From Salinibacterium sp. (GTDB taxonomy: Bacteria; Actinomycetota; Actinomycetes; Actinomycetales; Microbacteriaceae), in NCBI GenBank assembly GCA_019638845.1, contig JAHBSZ010000007.1, positions 1-64,000 of the forward strand: a DNA stretch of 64,000 bases, given 5' to 3'. The number at the start of each line of letters is the position of its first letter. Within the stretch, counting starts at the first letter, position 1. Position numbers and translations under genes: made by a program. The notes beneath the pieces were generated by a model. That model worked only from the letters and a program-made list of their open reading frames with translations, ran no database searches and was not told the origin of the DNA. Positions 41,883-49,464 of this stretch are shown here, one piece after another.

Positions 41883-42910
41883 CGTCGAGCCGTGGCCGGC
41901 TCCACCGCGTGGGTGTCGGGGAGGTGGTGCACTCCGAGACGCTGGCGGAACACCCAGTACGTCCAGCCCTGGTACAGCAGTACCAACGGCAGACCGATGG
42001 CCGTCACAACACTCATGACACCGAGGGTGTAGCTGCCGCTCGCGGCATTGTCGATGGTGAGATCAAACGCGTGATCGAGAGTCGACGGAAGGACCACCGG
42101 GTATACCGCGGCGAAGATCGACGCCGCGCCCAAGACGAGGAAGATCGAGAGGCCGAGGAACGCGCGTCCCTCGCGTCCGGCACGGGCCGACAGCCAAGCG
42201 AACACCACCGCCACGACGGCCAGAGCGACGAGCGCCCAGGTGATGATCGTGCCTGAGCGGAACTGGATCACGAGCACCCACGCTACGAGCGGGAGCAGGG
42301 CGACGGGTGCCCAGCGAACCAGGAACCGTCCCGACCGCTCGCGCACCTCCCCGAGGGTCTTGAGGCCGAGGAATGCCGAGGCGTGCGCGAGACAGAAGCC
42401 GACCACGGCGAGACCACCGAGCACGGCGTAGGGGGTGAGCCAGACGAAAGGTCCGCCGACCCGGTCACCGTTTGCGTCGATAGGCAAGCCGGTGGTGGTG
42501 AGAGTCAGTGCTGCACCCACGCCGAATGCCGCGATGAACGAACCGATGCCGAGGGCGCGATCCCACATTCTGCGCCAGGCATCCGAGATCCCTTTGCCGC
42601 GGTACTCGATAGCGACCGCACGCAGGATGAGCCCGATCAGCACGAGCGTGAGCGGAACGTACAGCGTGGAGAACAGCGAGGCATACCAGAGCGGGAATGC
42701 TGCGAACGTTGCGGCTCCCGCGGTGATGAGCCACACCTCGTTCCCGTCCCAGACGGGGCCGATCGAGTTGAGCATGAGCCGGCGCTGCTTCTCGTCGCGC
42801 GTACTCGTGAGCAGGAGCATCCCGACGCCGAGGTCGAAGCCCTCGAGGAGGAGATAACCGATCCACAGCGCCGCGATCGCGACGAACCAGAGGGTGGGGA
42901 GGAAGTCCAT
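41879..42910 (-). CDS. cydB: Cytochrome bd ubiquinol/menaquinol oxidase subunit II
   Basis: The 343-residue membrane protein has eight to nine helices and the CydB start FLPTLWFVAIAALWIGYLLLEGFDLGVGML, with NSIGPVWDGNEVWLITAGAATFAAFP, the hallmark of subunit II. With CydA it forms the bd-type terminal oxidase that reduces O2 at low oxygen tension. It lies 8 nt after cydA and overlaps cydDC by 4 nt, so the order is cydA-cydB-cydDC in one operon. Confidence 0.95.
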   Translation of the reverse strand: MDFLPTLWFVAIAALWIGYLLLEGFDLGVGMLLLTSTRDEKQRRLMLNSIGPVWDGNEVWLITAGAATFAAFPLWYASLFSTLYVPLTLVLIGLILRAVAIEYRGKGISDAWRRMWDRALGIGSFIAAFGVGAALTLTTTGLPIDANGDRVGGPFVWLTPYAVLGGLAVVGFCLAHASAFLGLKTLGEVRERSGRFLVRWAPVALLPLVAWVLVIQFRSGTIITWALVALAVVAVVFAWLSARAGREGRAFLGLSIFLVLGAASIFAAVYPVVLPSTLDHAFDLTIDNAASGSYTLGVMSVVTAIGLPLVLLYQGWTYWVFRQRLGVHHLPDTHAVEPATARR

Positions 42911-42918
42911 GTCAGCTC

Positions 42919-44496
42919 CTAGTAGGCGAACGCGAGCACGTCGTCGCGCTTGTCGGGATCGGTGTCATCAGGGGTGTCGGTCGGATGCGCGAGCTCGGGC
43001 ATCGCCGAGGCGACCCCTCCCCGCACATACCGCACGAGCAGGCGCAGCTCGAGGGCGAGCATGACGCCGTAGACCAGGGCGAAGGCAATGAGCGAGAAGA
43101 CGATTTCCTCGCCCGTAACCCCCGGCGAGACTGCGGCCGCGGTGAACATGTAGACGCCGTCCACGCCACCCGGAGTCGGGTTGGGGGCGACCACGAACGG
43201 TTGCCTACCCATTTCGGTGAACACCCAGCCGGCGATGTTCGCACCGAACGGGGCCGCCATGCTGAGCAGGGCGGTGACCATCATGAACTTCGGCCGGGGC
43301 ACCGTTCCCTTGCGAGTGAGCCAGAGGGCGAGGGCTGCGAAGGCTGCCGCGAGAATCCCGAACCCGATCATGAGCCGGAAACCCCAGTAGGTGACCTCCA
43401 TGACCGGCAGGTAGTTGATCGCTTGGCCAGCGCGATCACCATAGATCGCGTCATCCGGGATCGTCGTTCCGTACTTGGCCTGGTATTCGGGGATGAGGGT
43501 GTTGACGCCCTTGATCTCCGTCGTGAAGTCACCGTGAGCGAGGAACGAGAGCAGGCCGGGTATCTCGATGACACCAACGACATCCGTGCAATCGCTCGAG
43601 CCGACGTTGCCGATGGAGAGCACCGAGAAACTCGTCCCGTCGGCACAGGCGGCCTCGGCGGCGGCCATCTTGAGGGGCTGCTGCTCGAACATGAGCTTGG
43701 CCTGCAGGTCACCGGTGAGGGCCACGCCGCCGAAGCCGATGATCGCGACGACGGCGCCGATGCGCAGGCTGCGGATCCAGACCGAGTGGTCGATGCGGTC
43801 GCGGCCCGGGATGGCGGCGTTCTCGCCGACAATGACTCGGCCTCGGGCATCTACGGTGTCGATGCCGTCGCGGCGGCGCTGCCAGAGCTGGTACCAGGAG
43901 ATACCCACGAGGAATCCGGCGCCCACAGCGAGGGCACCCATGATCGTGTGGGAGTAAGCGGTGAGCGCCGTATTGTTCGTCAGCACCGCCCAGATGTCGG
44001 TGAGCACCGGGCGTCCGTCGACGAGTTCCACGCCGACCGGGTGCTGCATCCACGAGTTGGCGACGATGATGAAGAATGCCGAGACGATGGAGCCGAGCAC
44101 CGCGATCCACAGGGTGGCGAGGTGCAGCTTCTTCGGTAGCCGGTTCCAGCCGAAGATCCACAAGCCGAGGAATGTCGACTCGAAGAAGAACGCGAGCAAC
44201 CCCTCCATTGCCAGCGGGGCACCGAATACGTCACCCACGAAGCGGGCGTACTCACTCCACGCCATGCCGAACTGGAACTCTTGCACGAGCCCCGTCGCCA
44301 CCCCCACGATGAAGTTGATCAGGTAGAGCTTGCCCCAGAACTTGGTCATCCGCAGGTAGCGCTCATTGCCGGTGCGCACCCACATCGTCTGCATGATGGC
44401 AACCATCGGCCCCAGCCCGAGAGTTAGAGGCACCATCACGAAGTGGTACACCGTGGTGATGCCGAATTGCCAGCGGGCTATGTCGAGGGGGTCCAC
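42919..44496 (-). CDS. cydA: Cytochrome bd oxidase subunit I
   Basis: The 525-residue protein carries haems b558, b595 and d. It begins LDIARWQFGITTVYHFVMVPLTLGLG (His ligand region), has GxxEFQFGMAWSEYARFVGDVFGAPLAMEGLLAFFFESTFLGLW, and the late motif GWVFTEMGRQPF, all diagnostic. The quinol-binding loop is of the short type seen in actinobacteria. GTG at 44496 was chosen because a clear AAGGAG site lies 4-9 nt upstream and the conserved N-terminus begins there. Upstream are two GGGAC/GTCCC dyads and, further, the three BlaI-type operators of the divergent blaI gene. Confidence 0.94.
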   Translation of the reverse strand: MDPLDIARWQFGITTVYHFVMVPLTLGLGPMVAIMQTMWVRTGNERYLRMTKFWGKLYLINFIVGVATGLVQEFQFGMAWSEYARFVGDVFGAPLAMEGLLAFFFESTFLGLWIFGWNRLPKKLHLATLWIAVLGSIVSAFFIIVANSWMQHPVGVELVDGRPVLTDIWAVLTNNTALTAYSHTIMGALAVGAGFLVGISWYQLWQRRRDGIDTVDARGRVIVGENAAIPGRDRIDHSVWIRSLRIGAVVAIIGFGGVALTGDLQAKLMFEQQPLKMAAAEAACADGTSFSVLSIGNVGSSDCTDVVGVIEIPGLLSFLAHGDFTTEIKGVNTLIPEYQAKYGTTIPDDAIYGDRAGQAINYLPVMEVTYWGFRLMIGFGILAAAFAALALWLTRKGTVPRPKFMMVTALLSMAAPFGANIAGWVFTEMGRQPFVVAPNPTPGGVDGVYMFTAAAVSPGVTGEEIVFSLIAFALVYGVMLALELRLLVRYVRGGVASAMPELAHPTDTPDDTDPDKRDDVLAFAY

Positions 44497-44532
44497 GGTT
44501 CTCCTTGTGGGCAGGTGGGAATGGCGAGCGCC

Positions 44533-44582
44533 GGGACTAAGGGTCCCGTGCCGAGCCACTGGGCGGTAGGGACCAACGTCCC
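44533..44582. promoter_or_regulatory. Two GGGAC/GTCCC dyads upstream of cydA
   Basis: GGGAC-TAAGG-GTCCC (44533-44547) and GGGAC-CAAC-GTCCC (44569-44582) are perfect 5-bp inverted repeats with 5- and 4-nt spacers. They resemble the core of DosR/DevR boxes (GGGAC...GTCCC) that control hypoxic genes in mycobacteria. They lie 37 and 73 nt before the cydA start. Confidence 0.5.
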
Positions 44583-44590
44583 ATGTAGTT

Positions 44591-44651
44591 TTCTACAGTA
44601 CGTAGAATTATTTCTACACCGCCGTAGAAGATATTTCTACTGTGCGTAGAA
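44591..44651. promoter_or_regulatory. Three tandem BlaI-type operators
   Basis: Three dyads share arms TTCTAC/GTAGAA: 44591-44607 (spacer AGTAC), 44612-44629 (spacer ACCGCC) and 44635-44651 (spacer TGTGC). Centres are about 22 bp apart, two helical turns. The third overlaps a TAGAAT box (44647-44652) that ends 6 nt before the blaI ATG, and the second overlaps the matching -35 position, so a bound repressor would block transcription directly. Confidence 0.8.
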
Positions 44652-44658
44652 TGAGGGC

Positions 44659-45003
44659 ATGGCAACTCTGGGTGAACTCGAGCGCTCCATCATGGAGTTG
44701 TTGTGGGCCGCAGACGAGACCCTGTCGGCGTACGACCTGCAAGATGAGCTCGCTGACCGCAAGCTCGCATCAACGACGATTCTCACTGTGCTTTCTCGTC
44801 TCGAGAACAAGGGGTTTGTGACGCGATCGAGGGATGCTCGCCCGCACCGCTATCGCGCCGCCGCTACTCGCGAAGAGCACATGGCGGATCTCATGCACGA
44901 GGTGCTCGGCGGAGCCTCCGACCGCACCGCGGTGCTCGAGCGTTTCGTTGGCCAGGTCAGCGCCGAGGAGGCGCAAACCCTCCGCCGACTCCTCGGCGGC
45001 TGA
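44659..45003 (+). CDS. BlaI/MecI-family repressor
   Basis: The 114-residue protein has the BlaI winged helix (LGELERSIMELLWAADETLSAYDLQDELADRKLASTTILTVLSRLENKGFVTRSRDARPHRYRAAATREEHMA) and the short C-terminal dimerisation helices. In the family, repression is relieved when the repressor is cleaved after its partner M56 sensor is activated; the adjacent gene encodes such a peptidase. Three matching operators lie directly upstream and overlap the promoter, so it should repress itself and possibly the divergent cydABDC operon. ATG at 44659. Confidence 0.9.
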   Translation: MATLGELERSIMELLWAADETLSAYDLQDELADRKLASTTILTVLSRLENKGFVTRSRDARPHRYRAAATREEHMADLMHEVLGGASDRTAVLERFVGQVSAEEAQTLRRLLGG

Positions 45004-45004
45004 G

Positions 45005-45937
45005 GTGATCGCGCCGCTCGCACTCGCGGCGCTTGCCATCGCCCTCGCGTGGCCGGTTCCCGTTCTTCTCGCCCGCGCCCGCTGGCCGGCGCGGTCACCC
45101 GCTGCTGCCCTCGTGCTCTGGCAGGCCATCGCCATTGCCGGTGGGCTCTCGATGATCGGCGCTTTGCTGACCTTCGGCTTGGCACCGTTCGGGCCCGATC
45201 TGCTCTCCGCGTCGGTAAACCTCCTGACGGGGAAGGTCGATCGCATCGAGTTCTGGAATGCGCTCGCGTTGTCGGGTGCGGTGCTTCTTACCGCCCACCT
45301 TCTCCTGAACCTTGTGCTCACGGTGGTGCGCTCGGAGCGGCAACGGCGGCGGCACGAGCAACTCGTGAGGCTTCTGAGTTCCCCGCACGGCGCTCCCGCT
45401 GGTGCCCGCCTGCTCGATAGCCCCGCGCCGGTCGCATACTGCCTTCCCGGCGCTCTTGGGTCGATCACGGTCGTCTCTGCCGGGCTGGTCGCGCTGCTCG
45501 ACGAACCCGAGATGCGAGCGGTGATCGAACACGAACGAGCCCACGCGACGCAACGGCACGACATCGTGCTCGTGCTGTTCCGGGCGTGGCACGCGTCGCT
45601 GCCGTGGTTCCCGATCGCGTTCCGCGCCCAGCGCGAGGTCGGGATGCTCGTGGAGATGCTCGCGGACGACACGGCACGCCGCTCCGTCCCCGACAGCGTG
45701 CTTGCGCGCGCGATCGTGCTGGTGGGGGCAGGGCAGGACCGCCCGGTGGCCGAGCCCGTCGTGGCCGTCGAAGAGGGTGGCGGGGCATCCGTCACCGAAC
45801 TGAGCTCGCGCCTTGCTCGCCTTGAGGTACCGCCGCTATCGCGCCCTGCGGAGACAGCCGCGGTGGCGGCAGCGGTCGCCCTACTCGCCGTGCCGACGGC
45901 GCTGCTCGCGGCGCCCGTGCTCGCTGCCCTGCAGTAG
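45005..45937 (+). CDS. M56 (BlaR1-type) membrane metallopeptidase without sensor domain
   Basis: The 310-residue protein has N-terminal membrane helices, the zinc motif His176-Glu-Arg-Ala-His180 (VIEHERAHATQRHD) in a cytosolic loop, and further hydrophobic segments near the C-terminus (TAAVAAAVALLAVPTALLAAPVL). It lacks the penicillin-binding sensor domain of BlaR1, so its signal is not a beta-lactam bound at that domain. In the family the peptidase triggers cleavage of the partner repressor encoded 1 nt upstream. GTG at 45005 was chosen because the first membrane helix starts there; frames extending upstream run through blaI. Confidence 0.85.
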   Translation: MIAPLALAALAIALAWPVPVLLARARWPARSPAAALVLWQAIAIAGGLSMIGALLTFGLAPFGPDLLSASVNLLTGKVDRIEFWNALALSGAVLLTAHLLLNLVLTVVRSERQRRRHEQLVRLLSSPHGAPAGARLLDSPAPVAYCLPGALGSITVVSAGLVALLDEPEMRAVIEHERAHATQRHDIVLVLFRAWHASLPWFPIAFRAQREVGMLVEMLADDTARRSVPDSVLARAIVLVGAGQDRPVAEPVVAVEEGGGASVTELSSRLARLEVPPLSRPAETAAVAAAVALLAVPTALLAAPVLAALQ

Positions 45938-45955
45938 CGCCCCGGCCGGGGTGCA
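45938..45955. terminator. Hairpin between convergent genes
   Basis: GCGCCCCGG-CCGGGGTGC forms a near-perfect stem directly after the M56 stop and 5 nt before the lactate dehydrogenase stop. No clear T-run, so a bidirectional terminator or processing hairpin is possible. Confidence 0.45.
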
Positions 45956-45959
45956 GGGC

Positions 45960-47258
45960 TCAGCCCTTGGCGGAGACCTTGCGGGTCGGGCGCACGGATG
46001 CCGCAGCCGAGGCCGCGGCTGCGACCACAGCGCGCGGCGCAAGCCGCTGGAGCTGGGTCACGTGTTTTGGCGCGAGCTCCTCGATAGATGCGACCTCGAG
46101 GAGCTTCATCGTGCGTACAACCTGATCGGAGAGGATCTGGATAGTGCGGTCCACTCCAGCGCGGCCACCGGACATGAGTCCATACAGGTAGGCACGACCG
46201 ATGAGGGTGAACTTCGCGCCGAGGGCAATTGAGGCCACGATGTCGGCGCCGTTCATGATGCCGGTGTCGACCATCACCTCGGTGTCTTTTCCGACCTCAC
46301 GCACGACCTCGGGGAGCAGGTGGAACGGGATGGGCGCGCGATCGAGCTGGCGCCCTCCGTGGTTGGAGAGCAGAATGCCATCGACGCCGAGGTCCGCCAA
46401 CCGGCGAGAATCCTCGACGTTCTGCACGCCCTTGATGACGAGCTTGCCTGGCCACATTCCGCGGATGATCTCGAGGTCTTCGAAGTTGATCGACGGGTCC
46501 ATTGCTGAGTCGAGGAGTTCGCCCACGGTTCCGCCCGTGGTCGCCAGCGATGCGAACTCGAGCGGGGGAGTGGTGAGAAAGTCCCACCACCACCACGGTC
46601 GCGGGATCGCGTTGACGATCGTGCCGAGGGTGAGTTGCGGCGGGATCGAGAAACCGTTGCGCTTGTCCCGCAGGCGCGCGCCCGCGACGGGAGTGTCGAC
46701 GGTGAACATGAGGGTGTCGAATCCGGCGGCCGCAGCGCGCTCGACTAGGCCGTAGGAGATCTCACGCTGGCGCATCACGTACAACTGGAACCAGTTGCGG
46801 CCGTTCGGGTTCGCCGCCTTCACATCTTCGATCGTCGAGGTGCCGAGGGTCGACAGGGTGAAGGGGATGCCCGCCGCCGCGGCCGCGCCCGCTCCCGCGA
46901 TCTCGCCCTCGGTCTGCATGAGCCGGGTGAATCCCGTAGGAGCAATGCCGAAGGGCATCGCAGAGGTTCCGCCAAGCACGGACGTCGTGGTGTCGAGCTT
47001 CGACACGTCACGCAGGATCGACGGGTGGAACTCGATGTCCTCGAACGCCTGACGAGCACGAGCGAGCGAGAGTTCGCCCTCGGCCGAGCCATCTGTGTAG
47101 TCGAAGGCGGCCTTGGGGGTGCGCCGCTTGGCGATGTCGCGGAGGTCGTAGATCGTGAGCGCCGAGTCGAGGCGCCGCTTCTTGCCGTTGAGCTGCGGAG
47201 CCTTGAACTTCATGAGCTTGGCAAGCTCAACGGGATTGGGAAATTGGCGCTTGACCAT
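45960..47258 (-). CDS. lldD: FMN-dependent L-lactate dehydrogenase / alpha-hydroxy-acid dehydrogenase
   Basis: The 432-residue flavoenzyme oxidises L-lactate to pyruvate, passing electrons to quinone or O2. It has [15 protein letters not shown] (FMN site), [49 protein letters not shown] (Lys) and the active-site His in [11 protein letters not shown], then [21 protein letters not shown]. The [10 protein letters not shown] insertion is notable. A C-terminal Ala/Arg-rich tail of about 25 residues is outside the core. It lies 7 nt after a FadR-type regulator with operators upstream. L-lactate is also the product of the rhamnose pathway encoded just upstream, so this enzyme likely completes it. 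Confidence 0.88.
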   Translation of the reverse strand: MVKRQFPNPVELAKLMKFKAPQLNGKKRRLDSALTIYDLRDIAKRRTPKAAFDYTDGSAEGELSLARARQAFEDIEFHPSILRDVSKLDTTTSVLGGTSAMPFGIAPTGFTRLMQTEGEIAGAGAAAAAGIPFTLSTLGTSTIEDVKAANPNGRNWFQLYVMRQREISYGLVERAAAAGFDTLMFTVDTPVAGARLRDKRNGFSIPPQLTLGTIVNAIPRPWWWWDFLTTPPLEFASLATTGGTVGELLDSAMDPSINFEDLEIIRGMWPGKLVIKGVQNVEDSRRLADLGVDGILLSNHGGRQLDRAPIPFHLLPEVVREVGKDTEVMVDTGIMNGADIVASIALGAKFTLIGRAYLYGLMSGGRAGVDRTIQILSDQVVRTMKLLEVASIEELAPKHVTQLQRLAPRAVVAAAASAAASVRPTRKVSAKG

Positions 47259-47265
47259 GGAGTTC

Positions 47266-47898
47266 CTACTTATCGTCGAGGTGGGTCAGGAGGCGATTGC
47301 GCGCTCCGGTTATGTGGTCGCGGGCGAGGGATGCCGCGGCATCCGGGTCACCGGCGATGATGGCGTCGAGGATGCCCTGGTGCTGGCGCGCAACCTCGTC
47401 AGTGGTGAGGAGCTGGGCCGCTTGCACCTGCCCGATGCAGAGCTCGATCTCGCCCATGAGCAGCGCGTGCATACGGGTGAGGCGCGGGGAACCCTGCCCG
47501 GCGACAAGGGCGCGATGAAAGGCTATGTCGTGCTGGGCAAACTCGGGCGTCGCCATCAAGGCGCGATGGGCTGCGATCGCCTGAGCCGGGACCGTTCCGG
47601 TGAGGGCGAGGGCGCCCATGGCGGCCGCCTCGACCACCGCGCGGCTATCAAACAGGTCGATCACATCGGTGCGGCTCAGCACGGGGATGCGGGCTGCACT
47701 GTGCGGTTCACGGCGCAGGAGTCCATCGGCGACGAGCTTGTCGATGGCGAGGCGGGCGGTGGGGCGGGCGACGCCGAAGCGAAGGGCGACGGCGGATTCC
47801 GTGAGGGCCGTGCCCGGTGCATCCGTTTGGTCGAGGATGCTGGCCCGCAATCGGTCGGCTATCGACTCGGGGAGCACGGGGTTGGGCTCAAGCGTCAT
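47266..47898 (-). CDS. GntR family regulator with FCD domain (FadR/LldR type)
   Basis: The 210-residue protein has an N-terminal winged helix ([54 protein letters not shown]) and a C-terminal FCD ligand domain with [20 protein letters not shown] and the later H residues that bind metal and carboxylic acids. LldR-type members respond to lactate; location before lldD makes lactate the likely ligand. ATG at 47898. Two TTGT[CT]AGACA sites lie 19-48 nt upstream, consistent with autoregulation of the gntR-lldD pair. Confidence 0.87.
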   Translation of the reverse strand: MTLEPNPVLPESIADRLRASILDQTDAPGTALTESAVALRFGVARPTARLAIDKLVADGLLRREPHSAARIPVLSRTDVIDLFDSRAVVEAAAMGALALTGTVPAQAIAAHRALMATPEFAQHDIAFHRALVAGQGSPRLTRMHALLMGEIELCIGQVQAAQLLTTDEVARQHQGILDAIIAGDPDAAASLARDHITGARNRLLTHLDDK

Positions 47899-47916
47899 GC
47901 GGCTCCCGTCCTCGGA

Positions 47917-47946
47917 TTGTCAGACAGCCTATCAAATTGTTAGACA
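47917..47946. promoter_or_regulatory. Two FCD-GntR operators
   Basis: TTGTCAGACA (47917-47926) and TTGTTAGACA (47937-47946; part of the perfect dyad ATTGT-TAG-ACAAT, 47936-47948) differ at one base and are exactly 20 bp apart. TTGT..GACA-type sites are usual for FadR/LldR proteins. Confidence 0.65.
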
Positions 47947-47967
47947 ATCCGTTCGGACTGCCCAAGA

Positions 47968-49380
47968 CTAGCGATTCGACGGCACGTACCGCTTCGGCGA
48001 GAACGCAGCCGCAACGAGCGACCGCAGCGACTCGAGCGATCCCTCCACGAGCCCATGGGCGCGAGCCTGCACCAGAACGTTGCCGATCGCGGTCGCCTCG
48101 ACGGGACCGGCGAGCACGGGCATCCCTGAGCGGTTGGCGAGAAGCTGGCACAGCAACTCATTCTGCGAACCGCCGCCCACGACGTGGATCACCGAGACTG
48201 ACTTGCCGGACAGTGCTGCAGCTGTTCGTACCGCGTTGTCGAACGCCACCGCGAGGCTCTCGATGATGCTGCGGACGAATTCAACCGGGCTCCGGGGGGC
48301 CTGCACGCCATGATCGCGGCACCACTCCGCTATGCGTGCAGGCATCTCGCCCGGAGCCTGGAATGTGGGGTCGTCCGCGTCGAAGACGGCGACCGGTGTG
48401 GTGAGGGCGGATGCCGCGGCCAGCAGTTCGGGAAGTTCGACCGTGGGGTCCGTGCGTTGCCAGTCCCGGAGCGACTCGCTCAGGATCCACAAGCCCATGA
48501 CGTTGTGCAGGAACCGCACCCGACCGTCTACGCCACCCTCGTTGGTGAAGTTCGCGGCACGAGACTCCTCCGTCAGCACCGGGGCTTCGAGCTCGACGCC
48601 GACGAGTCCCCAGGTTCCGCACGAGATGTACGCGAAGTCGGGGTCGGTCGCGGGCACGGCGACCACCGCAGACGCGGTGTCGTGTGACCCGACGGAGGTG
48701 ACGACCATGGAGCTGTTGACGTCGACTTCGGGACGAAGCCGACCGAGCGCTGTTCCCGGGGCGATGAGCTCGGGGAACACTGCACGGGGAAGCGCCAGCC
48801 GCTCGATGAGGGCGTCGTCCCAATCACCCGTCGCGATAGACAAGAGACCCGTCGTGGACGCGTTGGTCTGCTCGGCGAACTGCTGGCCGGTGAGCCAGTA
48901 GTTGATCAGGTCGGGGACGAGCAGGAATCCATCGGCGAGGTCGAGGGTTCCGGCCTCGCGATCGGCGGTGAGTTGGTAGAGGGTGTTGAACGAGAGGAAC
49001 TGGAGGCCGTTGGCCGCGTACAGTTCGGCAGGGCCGACGAGGGCGTGAGTTGCGTTGACCGCCGGAAGGTTGCGCTCATCCCGGTAGTGGTAGGGGGTGC
49101 CGAGCATCCGGCCACCGCGCATGAGAGCGTAGTCGACTGCCCACGAGTCGACGGCGACCGACGTGATCGATGAGTCCTCGCGAACCGCGGTTCCGAGACC
49201 CGCCACGACACTGCGATAGAGCTCGAGGATATTCCAATGCAGGCCGTCGATCGTGCGCACCGGCTGGTTGCGAAAGCGCGCGACGGGGCGCACGCTCAGC
49301 TCATTGTGGCCGACGTGCCCCAGCATGACCCGGCCGCTCGTGGCGCCCAGGTCGATGGCCGCGACTGACGCATTAGGCAT
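47968..49380 (-). CDS. rhaB: Rhamnulokinase
   Basis: RhaB phosphorylates L-rhamnulose to L-rhamnulose 1-phosphate. The 470-residue FGGY-family kinase begins AAIDLGATSGRVMLG (ATP phosphate loop), has DSWAVDYALM (catalytic-type Asp), GSHDTASAVVAVP and the C-terminal IHVVGGGSQNELLCQLLANRSGMPVLAGP motif. The operon with rhamnose isomerase and rhamnulose-phosphate aldolase fixes the substrate. ATG at 49380 was chosen; ATG at 49395 would add five residues. It is the third gene of the leftward rhamnose operon. Confidence 0.9.
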   Translation of the reverse strand: MPNASVAAIDLGATSGRVMLGHVGHNELSVRPVARFRNQPVRTIDGLHWNILELYRSVVAGLGTAVREDSSITSVAVDSWAVDYALMRGGRMLGTPYHYRDERNLPAVNATHALVGPAELYAANGLQFLSFNTLYQLTADREAGTLDLADGFLLVPDLINYWLTGQQFAEQTNASTTGLLSIATGDWDDALIERLALPRAVFPELIAPGTALGRLRPEVDVNSSMVVTSVGSHDTASAVVAVPATDPDFAYISCGTWGLVGVELEAPVLTEESRAANFTNEGGVDGRVRFLHNVMGLWILSESLRDWQRTDPTVELPELLAAASALTTPVAVFDADDPTFQAPGEMPARIAEWCRDHGVQAPRSPVEFVRSIIESLAVAFDNAVRTAAALSGKSVSVIHVVGGGSQNELLCQLLANRSGMPVLAGPVEATAIGNVLVQARAHGLVEGSLESLRSLVAAAFSPKRYVPSNR

Positions 49381-49464
49381 TCTTCGTGCTCCCATACCTC
49401 GGTCGCAGGCTCCCTCGGAGCTGGGGTCGCGCAATCGCCGGCGCGATTGCCATAGCTCCACCGC

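Noticed and set aside
42985-44139. A 384-codon open frame antisense to cydA
   Set aside because: Charged, domain-free sequence; cydA on the other strand is unambiguous.
45005-45937. Beta-lactam resistance locus from BlaI/BlaR-like genes
   Set aside because: The M56 protein lacks a penicillin-binding sensor domain and no beta-lactamase gene is adjacent; the neighbours are respiratory.
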